From: Serilophus lunatus
Lineage: Eukaryota > Chordata > Aves > Passeriformes > Eurylaimidae
Direction: 5' to 3'
Assembly: GCA_013399895.1 (NCBI GenBank)
Contig: VXBA01002627.1
Coordinates: 186,613-250,612 of the forward strand
DNA: 64,000 bases
This document shows positions 23,001 through 34,990 of this stretch, piece after piece. Both the position numbers and the translations under genes were made by a program. Position 1 is the stretch's first letter. Every line of letters begins with the position of its first letter. Below the pieces are notes generated by a model. That model worked only from the letters and a program-made list of their open reading frames with translations. It had not been told where the DNA came from and made no database searches.

Positions 23001-24864
23001 AAACGCCTTTACTGCTTTCATGCTATATTGTTCTGAGTGAAGGGGCGTGAGGATCCCAACGCTACTCCATACTCCTCTCAGCTCACTATTTCTTGGAAGA
23101 TTAACTGAAATTCTACATTTACGTAGCCCTGCTCTTCTTTGTTCCCCATCTAGGGAAGAAATGACTCAGCCAAAGAAATGGTGATATAACAGACAATATG
23201 CTTTAAAGGTCAAAGATTAAATAACATTGTATCACATCTTTTCTGATTATAGCCTGCCTGCAAGATCTTATCCCTGAATCAGGGCCTAAAGTATAATTAT
23301 ACCTCCTGGTAATAGTGCTATCTATTAATTTTCTACTTAAAATTATTTGTTCAGATGGGGCTGGATACTAAGGAAAGGGAAGATTAGTTGTCATCATCAA
23401 CATGTTTTATAACAGGAGACCCCAAAAGAACAGGTTTTGTATCATACAATACTGAAAAGCACAAGACTGAAGACTTTTACAGCAAAGGGAGGCTTCCTGA
23501 CAAGTTGTACCCACCCTTAGAGCTGTCCTAATATAGGGACTTCCCAAAAGACCATCATCTTCTAGATGTGTAATCATGATTTAAAAAGCTTGGGCAGCCT
23601 CACCAGAACACTTTCCTTCCACAGAGTGGAAACCTTAAAATTCCAAGCACTAGAGGCCTGGCACAAAGGTGTGCATCAGGAAACCCACAGATGCAGGGAG
23701 TTCACCACAAAGCTCTAGCTCTGACTTTTAAAGCTCTGCTTGGTTTTCTCCAAGGTAATGCAGGCATGCTGGAAACCTGTCAGCTACAACCTGTGCATGA
23801 GTTTCCTGGGAGTTATAGATCTCGACAGCCTGAGTAAGGAAACTACACAAGGTAACAAACTAGGACTGTAGCTTTACTGCTTTCACATTACACATTTTTA
23901 TCCCCTCTGCCAACAATATTGGTGCTCCTTTCTCCGTACGAGGAGCTCTTGGTGAACTCCAGTCTAAGGAGCACAACCTATACTAGTTTTAGTGTATACT
24001 TATAACGATTTCTTAAAATGTAAATTTATTTAATTTTAATTTTATTTTTATGTTAATACGAGCGAGTAGTTTGTTTTAATTGTCTGAGATGACTAATTTA
24101 GAACAAGAACTGTTTAATTTAAAAGTGTATAAAGCTTTAGTTTCTGATTTTAAGTGGAAGGTAAAGATAAAACTGGGAAACAAAGCCAATTAATATTATG
24201 GCTCAGAACTGTAAATGATCTAAAAGTGCTGTAAGATAAAGAGTGTTGTTAATTTTTCACCAAGTGTTAAACACTGTAAATCATTAACAGAGGTTTATGA
24301 AATAGTTTATCTGGGAAACCATTAAATTTCTTAATATTCTTACAATATTCCATGAAATTCTTACTCCATGGCTTCTTTTCTAAATCACCTCTTTCCTGTA
24401 ATTATTTTTAAGACCTTTTAGTAAAGTATTGACTTATTTATAAAGCAGACTATTAACGGAATATGCCAACAGGGTGGTGTAAGGAAGTCTGTGCAAGGCA
24501 AGAATCATCTGTTCTTATAGCACTGAAGTGCCATCTTCTGCTATTCCTCCTTCTCATTTCCACCACAGAAGGGGGGAAAAGCATTCAAAAGCACAGAAAA
24601 AGCTAAGTCAATATCATCCCTCAGACACTGGGAAGCTCTAAAAAGCTTTTACCAGTTCAGAACCATCAGCAAGAAAATCCATATGGGTCCATTTCAGACT
24701 GGCAGAAAGAAGAGACCAGATGTAGGTATTGGAGTGATATTTATTAAAAAAGAAAAAAATAAAGCAATAAAGTAAGTAGTGCTATACTACTGGTAAGTAG
24801 TAGGAAGAAAGTAAATTGTTCAAAAAAAGAGTAATACGTTATGTCTGAGATGTTTTCATGTACG
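20096..24864. other. A+T-rich sequence, no feature
   Basis: No gene or repeat family is recognised over 4.8 kb. A short (AAAT)n run lies at about 22305-22323. A mildly G+C-richer stretch at 23600-23830 has no recognisable coding frame. Confidence 0.45.
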
Positions 24865-24869
24865 GTATA
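24865..24869. repeat. Target-site duplication GTATA, left copy
   Basis: Matches 25781-25785 exactly and brackets the LTR-like element between them. Confidence 0.8.
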
Positions 24870-25015
24870 TGTCCCAGGTTAGAACAATACCTCCCAGGGA
24901 AGTTGGGAACTTTCCTCGAGTAGAAAGAAAAACTCCTTCTCCACTTTACTATATCCTTTGAATCAAGAGGCTTTCCATCAAAAGATGTAGAAAAAGGAAG
25001 CAAAATTATTTACTA

Positions 25016-25046
<31 letters not shown>

Positions 25047-25780
25047 AAAATAAAAAAGTAGCAAACTAACACAATTGTAGCAAGAAAAATCACCGCAACA
25101 GACCTCACTTCTCTTTCCTCCTCCGTATTTTTCCTCTGTGGGGTCACAACTGTGGGGGAAACAGGCAAGTCCTGTGAGCTCATCATGCACTCAAAGGGGG
25201 TTCCCCCGGTTTTGCTGGGAGAGTCGCTCCAATACAGGAACAGTGGGACATGGGGAAATGCAGCCAGGTTGCCTCTGAGTTGGGGCCAGTGCAGGCAGGA
25301 CTCTCCTTTCTTTCTCTCTCTGGGGGCTGCTGCAGCATCCACCTGGACACAGGAGCTGAGACGAAAGAGGCAGAGGCAACAGTAGAGGCGATTTTGTCCC
25401 AGGGCAGCAGTTGGGACTTCTGTGCCATTTGCCAGGGCAAGAGCAAGAGTGCCAGGAGAAGCACCACCACCAAGAGAGCACTGGACCCTCTTCCCGGGGT
25501 TGGATCCAAAACCCGGTGAGCTGGGCTGGTCCTTCACAGAGGTTTTTTATTGTCTACAGCAAAAGCAGGAGAAAAGGCAGGCATACTCCATCCCTCCTCC
25601 CTGCACAGTATCTAGGGCATGAATCTGCCTGCTATCAGGGGCTGTCAGTGCTCAGGCCGAAAAACCAATTAAGTCTTCCACCTCACTAAGGAATTCTGTT
25701 CTTAGCTTAGCTTTTCTCAGTTTGTCAGCATCATGGTGGTAATGGTAAAATTTTCCCAAAAAGGAATCTAACCCATAACA
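24870..25780. mobile_element. Solo LTR (911 bp), family not recognised
   Basis: The element starts TGTCCCAGGTTAGA and ends ...CATAACA, so the two ends read inward as TGTCCCAGGTTAGA and TGTTATGGGTTAGA, an imperfect inverted repeat. A perfect 5-bp target duplication, GTATA, flanks it. Length, TG...CA ends and 5-bp duplication suit a retroviral solo LTR. The interior has a G+C-rich block (25140-25700) and a (TA)n tract (25017-25046). Orientation is uncertain: the minus strand has AATAAA at 25551-25546, but that is only about 230 bp from that strand's 5' end, and weaker AGTAAA motifs lie near 24950. Open frames at 25013-25537 are treated as incidental to the LTR. Confidence 0.75.
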
Positions 25781-25785
25781 GTATA
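25781..25785. repeat. Target-site duplication GTATA, right copy
   Basis: Exact partner of 24865-24869. Confidence 0.8.
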
Positions 25786-28080
25786 TTTTATTGAAGTGCC
25801 AAGAATAAACATTACCAGCCTATCAACTGTAATTCATGGTGAAAGAATAATGCAATGTCCAATGTGGTTAAACCACGAAAAACTGTAACTATTAAATTGC
25901 AGCATGATACTTGCCTGTGTTCAGAGCTTAGTGGGAAACAGAGAAGTAAGTTCTGTTACTGTGATTATGCGTCATTTAGAGCTCTTATTTAGTAGCTTTG
26001 CTTCTAGAATATTTCAGGATTTTTGACACACCTCTTATCATCTGACTGCCAGCTTCTCCAGTACAAGGAAGGGCTGAGAAACACTGCAGCATCTCACCCC
26101 CACATATGCACACTACACCACCCCACCTCTTCAAGGGTCCCGAGGCCACTAGTTAGTTTGCCTTGTGTCAGGGATTTTGGCTTACAGTTTTTTTCTGCAT
26201 CTCACCCACTGATGATCAGCTGAGTGGCACACAGGGACCACATTTAGTTTAGTGAAACTAGCTTTTATCTCTAAATAGTTCCAGGTTGTCACCTGATGTG
26301 GCTTCCTGTAGCCCACTTACATGATGTAAACTGATTCAAAACTTCTGCCTTTGCTAGTTCATAGTTTCAAGATTGTTCATAAAAAATATTCTTTAAAAAT
26401 ATGCTCCTTTTAATATCTCTGTGCACACTCCTTTAGAAAGTTGACTTTATACTACTCTTCTTGGAGGAAGGCAAGAAGAAAAGTGCTAGTAGAAAAGCAT
26501 GCCAGCAAAGGCAAAATTCTTTCTACTGTTGCTATACAGTAAAGGTATATAAAAGTGGTATTGAACAAAGGCAGCAGAATCTGTCATCTGAAGTGACAAA
26601 TTCTAGCAATAATTTTCAAATGTGACAGTATCTAAACAAAACTTTGTGCCTACTATGAAAATGTTAAGCATGGAAAGCTGATTACTGGTGAGTGTATTTT
26701 TTGTGAGACTTCCCTCCCAGTCTGAGTATGAATATACTTTTGCATTTACCATGTTTCATTTCATTATTCTGTATAAAGGAATTAATAGAAGTACAGACTT
26801 ACCAAAAATCTTAGTGTACCATGATCTGAACAGCTCCATATTTTTCTTTCTAATGCTCTCCTGTTCAGTGTTACATTGCCTTTAAAAAGTAAATGCATAC
26901 TTCAGACATCAAAATTCATCTCCTACTTCACATCAAATTAAAATTGCACACTATTTTGCTTCCATCAGTCTTTTGATTGACTCAGATTGTTGGCTTTCAC
27001 ATAGCAAGACTTGAGCACAAGCCAAAGGCATATCATTCATTCACTGACTTGGCAGGAACATGGTTGCAGTACTTGAAGCCTGGGCCAGTTTTGAAGCTGA
27101 TAATCCAGCCTGGGCCTCCAGTGCCTAAATTTCCTTCTAACATCTGTTATTTAGCAGTAAATTTACTGGACTGTGAAAAACAGGTTCATATTGTATGAAT
27201 GTTCTTGAAACCTCTGCTTGGGAATTTGCACGTGGTGCATTGATGAGTCCATGGCTGAAGCTGGCTGGAATCAGTTTCATCCATTGAAGTACATGAGTTG
27301 AAAAACATACTCAGTGATATCAGCTGTTTCTTTTATACAGGTATGCAGATTATTTTAATTTCAACAGTCTTTTAGAATAGTGCTGGCAAAAGTTCCCCCC
27401 TTTTTTTTTATTTTTAGATATGTCTTTTCATTTGTAAAAAGAATGTATGTAAGTTCTTTTTCTGAGCAGAACGAAGTCAAGTGTCATACATTAAAATGGT
27501 ATATAGCCCTGAAAAGATCATCCTGTTTCCCTGAGCCAGTGAAACCTATCTGAATTTCTATTTCAGATAAACTGTGCAAAATATCCTAGTTTGAACCTGT
27601 TTGAGTGCAAAGTTTTCAGTATCTTTGACAAATATTGTGATTGCTTTGTACCTATTAATTTGAAGCATGAAAAATATGCTTTGTCTCCTAATGATACAAT
27701 CTTACAAGGTAGATTTCCTTATAGCAGATTAATAAACTCTGTAATTACCGTCTTGTAAATATATGTAAGAATTTTCAGGCTTGACTTGCAGAGATGACTT
27801 CACAGAAATGTTCTCCCTTTTGCATTTGAAAAACAGTGCTGCACGTCTACACGCTCACACCATTTGTTCCCATCTCTTGGTAACAAGCGCTACAAAATAT
27901 CTAAATTTGCCAACAGTACAGGTTGTATAAAGTTGGGGCTATACAGTTACAGAGAAACTGAAGGACATGACAAATTTGCTTTAGTTTTGTTTTTAGTATT
28001 TACCATCATGACTCAGATTAAATAATTTTGTAATTTTTGAAATCCAAACTTCTTTAAACCATGACTGTAATTTCTTCTTC
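25786..28080. other. A+T-rich sequence, no feature
   Basis: No gene or repeat family is recognised. The open frames at 26023-26223, 26688-26885 and 26977-27198 lack any recognisable domain. Confidence 0.45.
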
Positions 28081-28620
28081 CCTCAATCCCCCAGGGATTT
28101 GGCTGCTTGGGCTTAGCTCTAGATTTTGGTTCAGCTGTGCAACCTCAGGTCAGACAGCTGAGCAGAAAGAGCTGTGTAAGAATTAGCCATGAGAATCAAA
28201 GTCTGCCCTGCCTTGTTCTGCAGTCATGTTTAGCTGGACTGCTTGTCCCTTGTCCTGGCCAAGCTGTGCTGCAGCTGTGCTGGGGCCTCTCTGCAACAGT
28301 CCTATGTGTTGCTCGTGGCTGAAACCAGACTTGCTCTGCTCACCTTGAACAGGCGAGGAGCCTGTGGGGACTGAACTTGGCAGTCATGTCTCTATCCTTG
28401 CCTGCCTCATTGTCATCCTCAGTTGTTGGCTGACCTTGCTTTCTGGAGCAACCTGCCCTTGCTGCATCTTTGTAGTGTTCTGCTGTCTCCTCAGCTGCCT
28501 GACACAGGAGATGTGAGTCTGTACCTTGATTGCATCCTTGAGGAATCACCTTTCAGATCTATTCAGTTTGTTCTTACTAGCCTAAGCAAATACTATGGAA
28601 AGTTTAGCTGGGGATAGGTA
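28081..28620. other. G+C-richer block, probably an old interspersed repeat
   Basis: About 540 bp of roughly balanced composition interrupt A+T-rich DNA, with many CTGCTG/CAGCTG-like words and open frames on both strands (28107-28322, 28340-28549, 28423-28617) but no ATG-to-stop protein I recognise. The abrupt change in composition suggests an inserted repeat or LTR remnant. I could not find its ends. Confidence 0.3.
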
Positions 28621-31376
28621 AAAATTCAGGAGAATGTTATTGAATTTCTACATTCTCTCTGGTTCTCTTCCAGGGAGATATGTACTTATCCTCTTCCAAG
28701 GAGAAGGTCACTAGTGTAAGAAATCCAAATTGCTGTTAGATGTCCTTTCTTATTAACTCTTCAGTAACAGGTGTGCGCCAAAAATGTTACTCAATTTGTG
28801 TGAAGGGAAAAAGGTCTTGACACATATTCATATATGACAAATACACCTCAGTGCATCTCCCAAATGGGCAGCATCACAGTTGCCCTGCAACCAAACATCT
28901 ACAACCACACAGATAAGAACTGTGGGAGTTTCAGCTTGAGAACCTCGAGCAAGCTACACATGTGTAGAAGTTCTGTCACATAAAATGTCCAAAGTAACGT
29001 AGACAAGATCGAGTGTGTGACAGTGTTATTTAGAAGTACTTTATGGTCACCAATATTCGTTGGTCTGCATTCCCTTATATTAATTTATAGAACACAGCTT
29101 GTGGTTTAATTCTTGTAAAACATCCTTGAGCAGGGAGATTTGGATGCTCTCTTCTGTTGGAAAGTTGCTGAAATGTAGTTTACCAGCTGCAGACTGTACT
29201 GTTGAATTATGCAAAACAAATGCCAAAAAGAGACAATAGTAATGTAGAATGAAGTTTTTAAAAAAGTCTCACTCATAACAATATATTTTTCAGTAGACAA
29301 TAGGGGGGGAAAAAAAGAAAACCAACCCCGAAATAAAAGAAACCAATTATGTATTTCTACTGGAAAATCCATATGACCTGCTTTCTTTATTAGAAGTTAC
29401 CTCCAAGTTTTAGTTTGAGTTTCTTTTAATGAAATCTTAAGATCTGACAAACGGTGAAGCTGAACATTCCAAACCACAATACTGTATGAAATAGTTTGCC
29501 TTCAGTACCTTGGGGGCAAAAGACAGCACATGACAAGAATACAACAAAAAGATGGAATAAAAACCTATTATTTTTATTACTGCTACTATACTGTTAAGTG
29601 ACTTACTGGAGACAGGAAAGCGACAGCATTCTGCAGAAGTAGGATACACATTAAATTGATGGCACTGAATGATTCATGACCTCATTTTATGTGATGTAGA
29701 AATCTGGATGCAAAGTCAAAATACAGATTACCTCCTTCAGAGAAGTTGCAGAGAAAAAGCATTTTGAGGAAATCATTGCTAAAGGAGGAAAACATGGGAT
29801 TTGATAATGTGGAAATTCACAATATTCTCTTCAAAGTAAGTTTTATTTTTTGCCCAGACAATTCAGAACTCTCTAAATGTATGGCACTGACTTTTCTCTC
29901 TCTACTGAACTTACCAGGCTCCTTTTTATTATCCCACAGAGGTAGTTTTCACTTAGTATGCACACAATTCCTACATTCTTTACAGGGTTTATGCAAATAC
30001 ATCAAGGATAGAATGGATATCCTTGATCTTATGTCTACATATTCCTAGTAAAGACAGTTTAAAACCAGATAGAGGATAAACTTTGTTAGCTTTGTGGTTT
30101 ATTCTCGGAATCTTAAGTGTGGTAAGTGCAAAGATATTTACTTGAGGAAAAGATGAAACCACAGAAAACAGAAAGCAAAACAGTTTAATGTCTTGCAAGA
30201 CTGAGATATTAAAAGAGTTTTAACAGAACAAAATCCCAGGCTCAAAACATTGTTTTCCTGAGAAGTAAAAACTTTCAAATACTTTTGGTTTTGATATTTT
30301 CAGCAACATTTTTAATTCTGCATTTTTCTGATGGTTTTGGTCAAACTGAATATGAATTCCTTCATGAATACAATGTTCAACCAAAAATTTAACACTTCTT
30401 CACTTACAGTACAAGATGTATGCACAAAGTAAAATAAAACACCATGTACTGAAAGATTGCTAATCTGAACTAATTTTGACAATTCAGAGCAAAAAAGTAT
30501 GTAGTATATGGCAGCTCTCTGCTGTTACAGCAACTGTATTGCAGCTAATAAGCAAATTTTAGTGGGCCAATGGCCAAAAAAAAATGAGGAGTATAAAACA
30601 AAAACCTCAGAGACAAATGACTATTTATGTGTATATATGTGGAATCTTATCCAAGCTGGTCAAGTAACAGTTATGGTAGCTGCATACATACACAACTATG
30701 CAGTTATATGCAGCATATGCAGTTAGGGTAGCTGCACTTATAGTAATATTAGAAGGCGAATGTAAATTCAAGATGAAATCCAGCAATAAAGAGTGTGTTG
30801 AGAAACAATTTCCTCACCTTTCCCTGTCAAACAGAAAATTCTAAAACTTTCACATCAAGGCAGTTCATGTTGCCTGTTGCTGTCTTTCATTGTAGGGAAT
30901 ATGACCCTCACTTCTTTCTCCAAAAACTAGGAGAAGTGTATTGCACTCATGTTTGCTCTTACTAGACTGCAAGAGACAGTCCTCTTTGAAAGGAGAAAGT
31001 AAGTGGCTAAACCCTGGGTCATGATAAGCAAGTATACTGCATCAAGTGCCACCTTTGTCTTAGGAAAACAAAGAGAAGTGACAAACTGAAACACTGTCAT
31101 GAAATATGTATGTGATTCACATTGGGGTAAGGGCATACGCTGTACTGTTGGCTTTCACTTAGGGTTACTAAACACAGATCCAGTATATAACAATAAAGAT
31201 ATGCAATAATACCAAAGAAGAGTTCAGACCTTCTCTAAGTGTGGGAAAAGCAGGTGTCTCCTATAAACAAAGAAGTTGAACCTAAATGCTTCTAACAGTG
31301 TAAATTTCATTAAAAGCACACTTCAGTTAATTTGCAGGTAATCAGAGATTATCTAGTATCTGAGGTACAGGGCTAT
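28621..31376. other. A+T-rich sequence, no feature
   Basis: No repeat family or coding exon is recognised. Open frames such as 29746-30048 and 30508-30726 look like chance. Confidence 0.45.
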
Positions 31377-31382
31377 GGGCCA

Positions 31383-31744
31383 TGTTGAAGCTGCAGGCAG
31401 CTTCAATCTTGGAAAACTACAGCTTCCCCATGAGACTGAGGGAAAAGGCAGGCACTGGAGAGAAAAGCCCATCGAGAGAGAAGCTGCCTCACGCAAAAGA
31501 CTCAAGCGTGGGAACACTCTAACATGAGAACACCTCTCTGTCCAATCAGCTAGCAACCCTTCTGTATAGGCAGAACCAATGTGTAGGATGCTGTATTTGG
31601 TGCAAATGTTTGAAAAGGGTATAAAGGAGAAGGGAATGAATAAACACCAGGATTCAGCCTTCAGACTTGCACACACAGACGTGTTCACGTTCCTCATTTT
31701 CGGTCGTTGTGAAAAAGGGAATAAAGCTGTCGGCGGGACCAACA
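31383..31744 (+). mobile_element. Compact solo LTR (362 bp) with promoter and polyA signals
   Basis: Ends are TGTTGAAGC and GGGACCAACA, a 5-bp inverted terminal repeat (TGTTG...CAACA). Inside, in order, are CCAAT at 31542-31546 and 31576-31580, TATAAA at 31620-31625, and AATAAA at 31639-31644 and 31720-31725, the layout of a plus-strand retroviral LTR. The first bases form a near-perfect hairpin (TTGAAGCTGC-AG-GCAGCTTCAA, 31385-31406). The small size is closer to class II (ERVK/alpharetrovirus-like) LTRs than to the 1-kb LTRs elsewhere in this window. No matching target duplication is seen directly at these ends. The minus-strand frame 31353-31745 is antisense to the LTR. Confidence 0.75.
31620..31625 (+). 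promoter_or_regulatory. LTR TATA box
   Basis: TATAAA, about 40 bp downstream of a CCAAT box, in the compact LTR. Confidence 0.6.
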
Positions 31745-31749
31745 CCGGG

Positions 31750-34700
31750 TAAACAACCTAATCATGGCTAGCATTATGAAAGAGGAGTTGAAAGGAATTC
31801 AAAATTATGATTATATATGATTTGGTTTTTGGATTTGAATTTCCAGAAGTTTTACCATATGCTGTTTTGCACTGACGTTGCATTGTCTTACATTATGTAT
31901 ATGACAATCAGGTTTCTACACTGCCATTTCTTCCAGACACACTCTAAGAAACCAAACTTGAAGAATATCACATTCATTAACTATGAATCGACATAATTTT
32001 TTTTCTCAAAGATTCACTATTTACTGCGATGGACTAAGTTAATTCTATCTTTACTCATTACTTCAGTCTCTTTGACTAAGCAAATGGCTGTTTTTACTGC
32101 TTTGCCTCATAGTCCAAGCTTTTCGTTTGTGCAGAGTTTTTTTTAAACTGTAAATTTAATTTTGTTTTCATAATAGTGTGGTAATTTTCCTCCTCTTTAT
32201 CTACACTTTACTTACATCAATGAAGAAGAGTTAATATTTATTTCTGCACATGACTGAGATGCATGAAATATCTTGCATGTCTGTGGACTAATCTAGCTGG
32301 TTTGGATGGTGAATTACAGTGCACTAAAATATCTATAATTACTAGAACAAAATTGGAAAGTTGTGTTTTAGAAACAGATTGTGTGTGGAAAAAATCATAA
32401 AATCATAATTGTTTTGAAAGTACAGTTTTGCTGTTTTGTTTTTGGTTTTGTTTTGTTTGGGGTTTTTTTCTTGTCAGCATAAGGAATCTGATTACAATCA
32501 GGAAAGCATAGATTAGAAGCTTCTAACTTGATGGTCCAAATAACTTCCTTCACTTATTCCTGATGTCTTTTTTCTTGTATGGGTAGTCTAAGGAGGTGAG
32601 TAAACAGTTTTAGCACAGAGTTTTAAAATCACTTATTCATTCTCATAATAACTGATCAACATGAACAGCAGCAAACTGAAATCCAAATTAAAGGGTAACC
32701 TTTCTTGAAAGTATATTTCTTAGGTTATTTAGTCGAACACATTTTAGCATAAAAAAGGGAATCAGTAGGATTTCAATGGTGAGTTTTGTAATAATCAAGA
32801 GTAACGTTTCTCTTTGGGAATGGTAACCATTTTGGGGAAATATTTGCAGAACTGTGTTAGTTTTAAGTAACCTCAGTGAAGAAGATCTAGCCAGTTCAGG
32901 GTATTTAGCAAACTTACTTTAGAGATAGTAGTTATTTCGAAGAGACAATCGTCTGTAGAACACATAATCAACTTTAAAACATTATATACCATGCTTTGTC
33001 TAATAAGAAAACATACGGAAAAAGGAGTTGGGGTTTTCTGTATTTCAGACTATGGGATATGAAAATATGCAACATACAAAGAGGTCAAAGTTACAAATTT
33101 TGTATGAAGTTCTTCAAAAGTTTCTCCAGTTTTGAAATAATAAGTTTTTATTAAAATAATAATAAATATTTTATTTCTAATTATTATGTAATATATTTTC
33201 AAGAGTTTTTTTAACTGGCCTGCTGTAGCCTGCTGATGGAGAGGAAGTCCAAGAACTCATAATGGAAAAGAGATTATAAATGAGATATTATTTGGGGGTT
33301 TTTTCACAAAACATTTACAGATCAAAACCTGTCCATTAACATTTATTCTTACTAGAATAGGGAGCAAGCTTCCTTTCCAGACACTTCAGTCCAATATGAT
33401 CTATATCTTGTTTTACTTACAGAGCAGCAGGGTATGTTTACCTAGACAATTGCTTCCAAACACCTAATTATTTTCAAAATAATTTATTTTCAGAATATCT
33501 AAACCCAAAGCTGTGTTTAAAGTCGTGTTTTGAAGATTCATCATACTTGGATAGGCAAGCAATAAAGAGAAGCTCTAAAGTTACTATTATTTTGAGACAT
33601 TGAAATGTATAGCTATTATTATTAACTGCCTTTTCGGTGTGGCACCCAGAGGGATAGAGAAATTATTAGATAAAATGGCAGAGTGAAGTGGCTAATGTGG
33701 TTGGATTTTCAATGATCATGAGAAAAAATTCCTAAATTTTTTTGTTTATAGTAGAATCAATGTAGGTTAAAGTTTTTCTGATATTAGCTATATCACTTTT
33801 TAAATCTAAATTTAAATTTCACAATTTGTGGAAAAGAACCTCTCTTCAAGGATTTTGTCAGCTGTCCTTATTTCTCCTGCGAAGTTTTGCTGAGGAAACA
33901 CTACAGAAAGAAAAAGGGAAAGACTGGCTGACTATTTTACAGCACTAGATATATTAAGTCATTCAAATTGGTATCATCTTTGGCAGCACTCCTACGAGTC
34001 ACAGAGAATCATGCTTGTGTTGACTTGTCAAATACTAGCAAAAATGGAAGTAGAGGTAAATTAATCATAGCAACAATCTCTTATTACTAAAAAAATTATG
34101 TATAGTATTTTACTCTCATGCAAAAGAATTTTTTACTCACATAATTTACTTAATGTGTTAATAACCATCATGCTTTAAAAAACCCCAAAACTAAACAACA
34201 AAAAAAACCCCTAAACCATCTAATGTTAATAGCATTTGATACAAATTACATTAACATAGGCGTTCTACTGCAAGACTTGGTTGTACTGAAGATAGTGAAG
34301 CAAGTGATAGGAAAATGAAAATTTTCATTAGAATTTCTCTACTGCTTCAAAGTTAGTTATAAGTAATGCACTTAGAATGATTCAGTCTTTGCAGTGATGT
34401 GTTAAATTGCCTTGCAGTTACATGTAAATTTAAGAAGCAGAAATCTGAAGGATTTTTTTCCAGGGAAAATATTTCTGTGATTATTTAAAAGAAAATATCA
34501 AGCTTTTCAGTTAAACTTTGTGGTGAATAGCAGAAATTTCACTACTTTGTTTGGAGTCATTTTAGTTTGAATAAGTGACATGGATGAGCAGCCAGCTTTC
34601 CTCACCATATGTCAGGGAGCACCCTCCACAGAGCAGCAGATAACTACCATCTTCCCCTTGTGGTCACTTGCTCCCTTGGGAAGAAGTCTTCCTGCATACA

Positions 34701-34796
34701 GCAAAGAAGCAGACAGAGAGAAAAAGTTAATTGGGATGTAAGGAACCGAAGTTTGAAGTTTGCAATTCAGTTAGGCTAGGAATAAACCCTTAAGAA
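31750..34796. other. A+T-rich sequence, no feature
   Basis: No gene or repeat is recognised in 3 kb, and no open frame longer than about 60 codons is present. Confidence 0.5.
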
Positions 34797-34990
34797 GGGA
34801 TATTTGGGGTTGGGTTGCAAAGGGACTTTTAGGATCATCTAGTTCCAACCCCCTGCCATGGGCAGGGACACCTTCTACTAGACCAGGCTGCTCAAAGCCC
34901 CATCCAACCTGGCCTTTAACACTTCCAAGAGAGGGACATCCACAGCTTCTCTAGGCAACTTTTCCACTGCTTCTCCCCCCTCACAGTTAA
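34797..34990 (-). mobile_element. CR1 LINE 3' tail, antisense
   Basis: Antisense CR1 3' end: AGGATCATCTAGTTCCAACC, CTGCCATGGGCAGGGACACC, CTAGACCAGGCTGCTCAAAG and GCCCCATCCAACCTGGCC, ending near CACAGTTAA. About 190 bp; 5'-truncated. Confidence 0.93.

Noticed and set aside
31353..31745. 130-codon minus-strand frame
   Set aside because: Antisense to a compact LTR with a clear plus-strand promoter layout.
32393..32410. Repeated AATCATAA words as a CR1 tail
   Set aside because: No CR1 3' UTR sequence lies beside them, so the match is coincidental in A+T-rich DNA.
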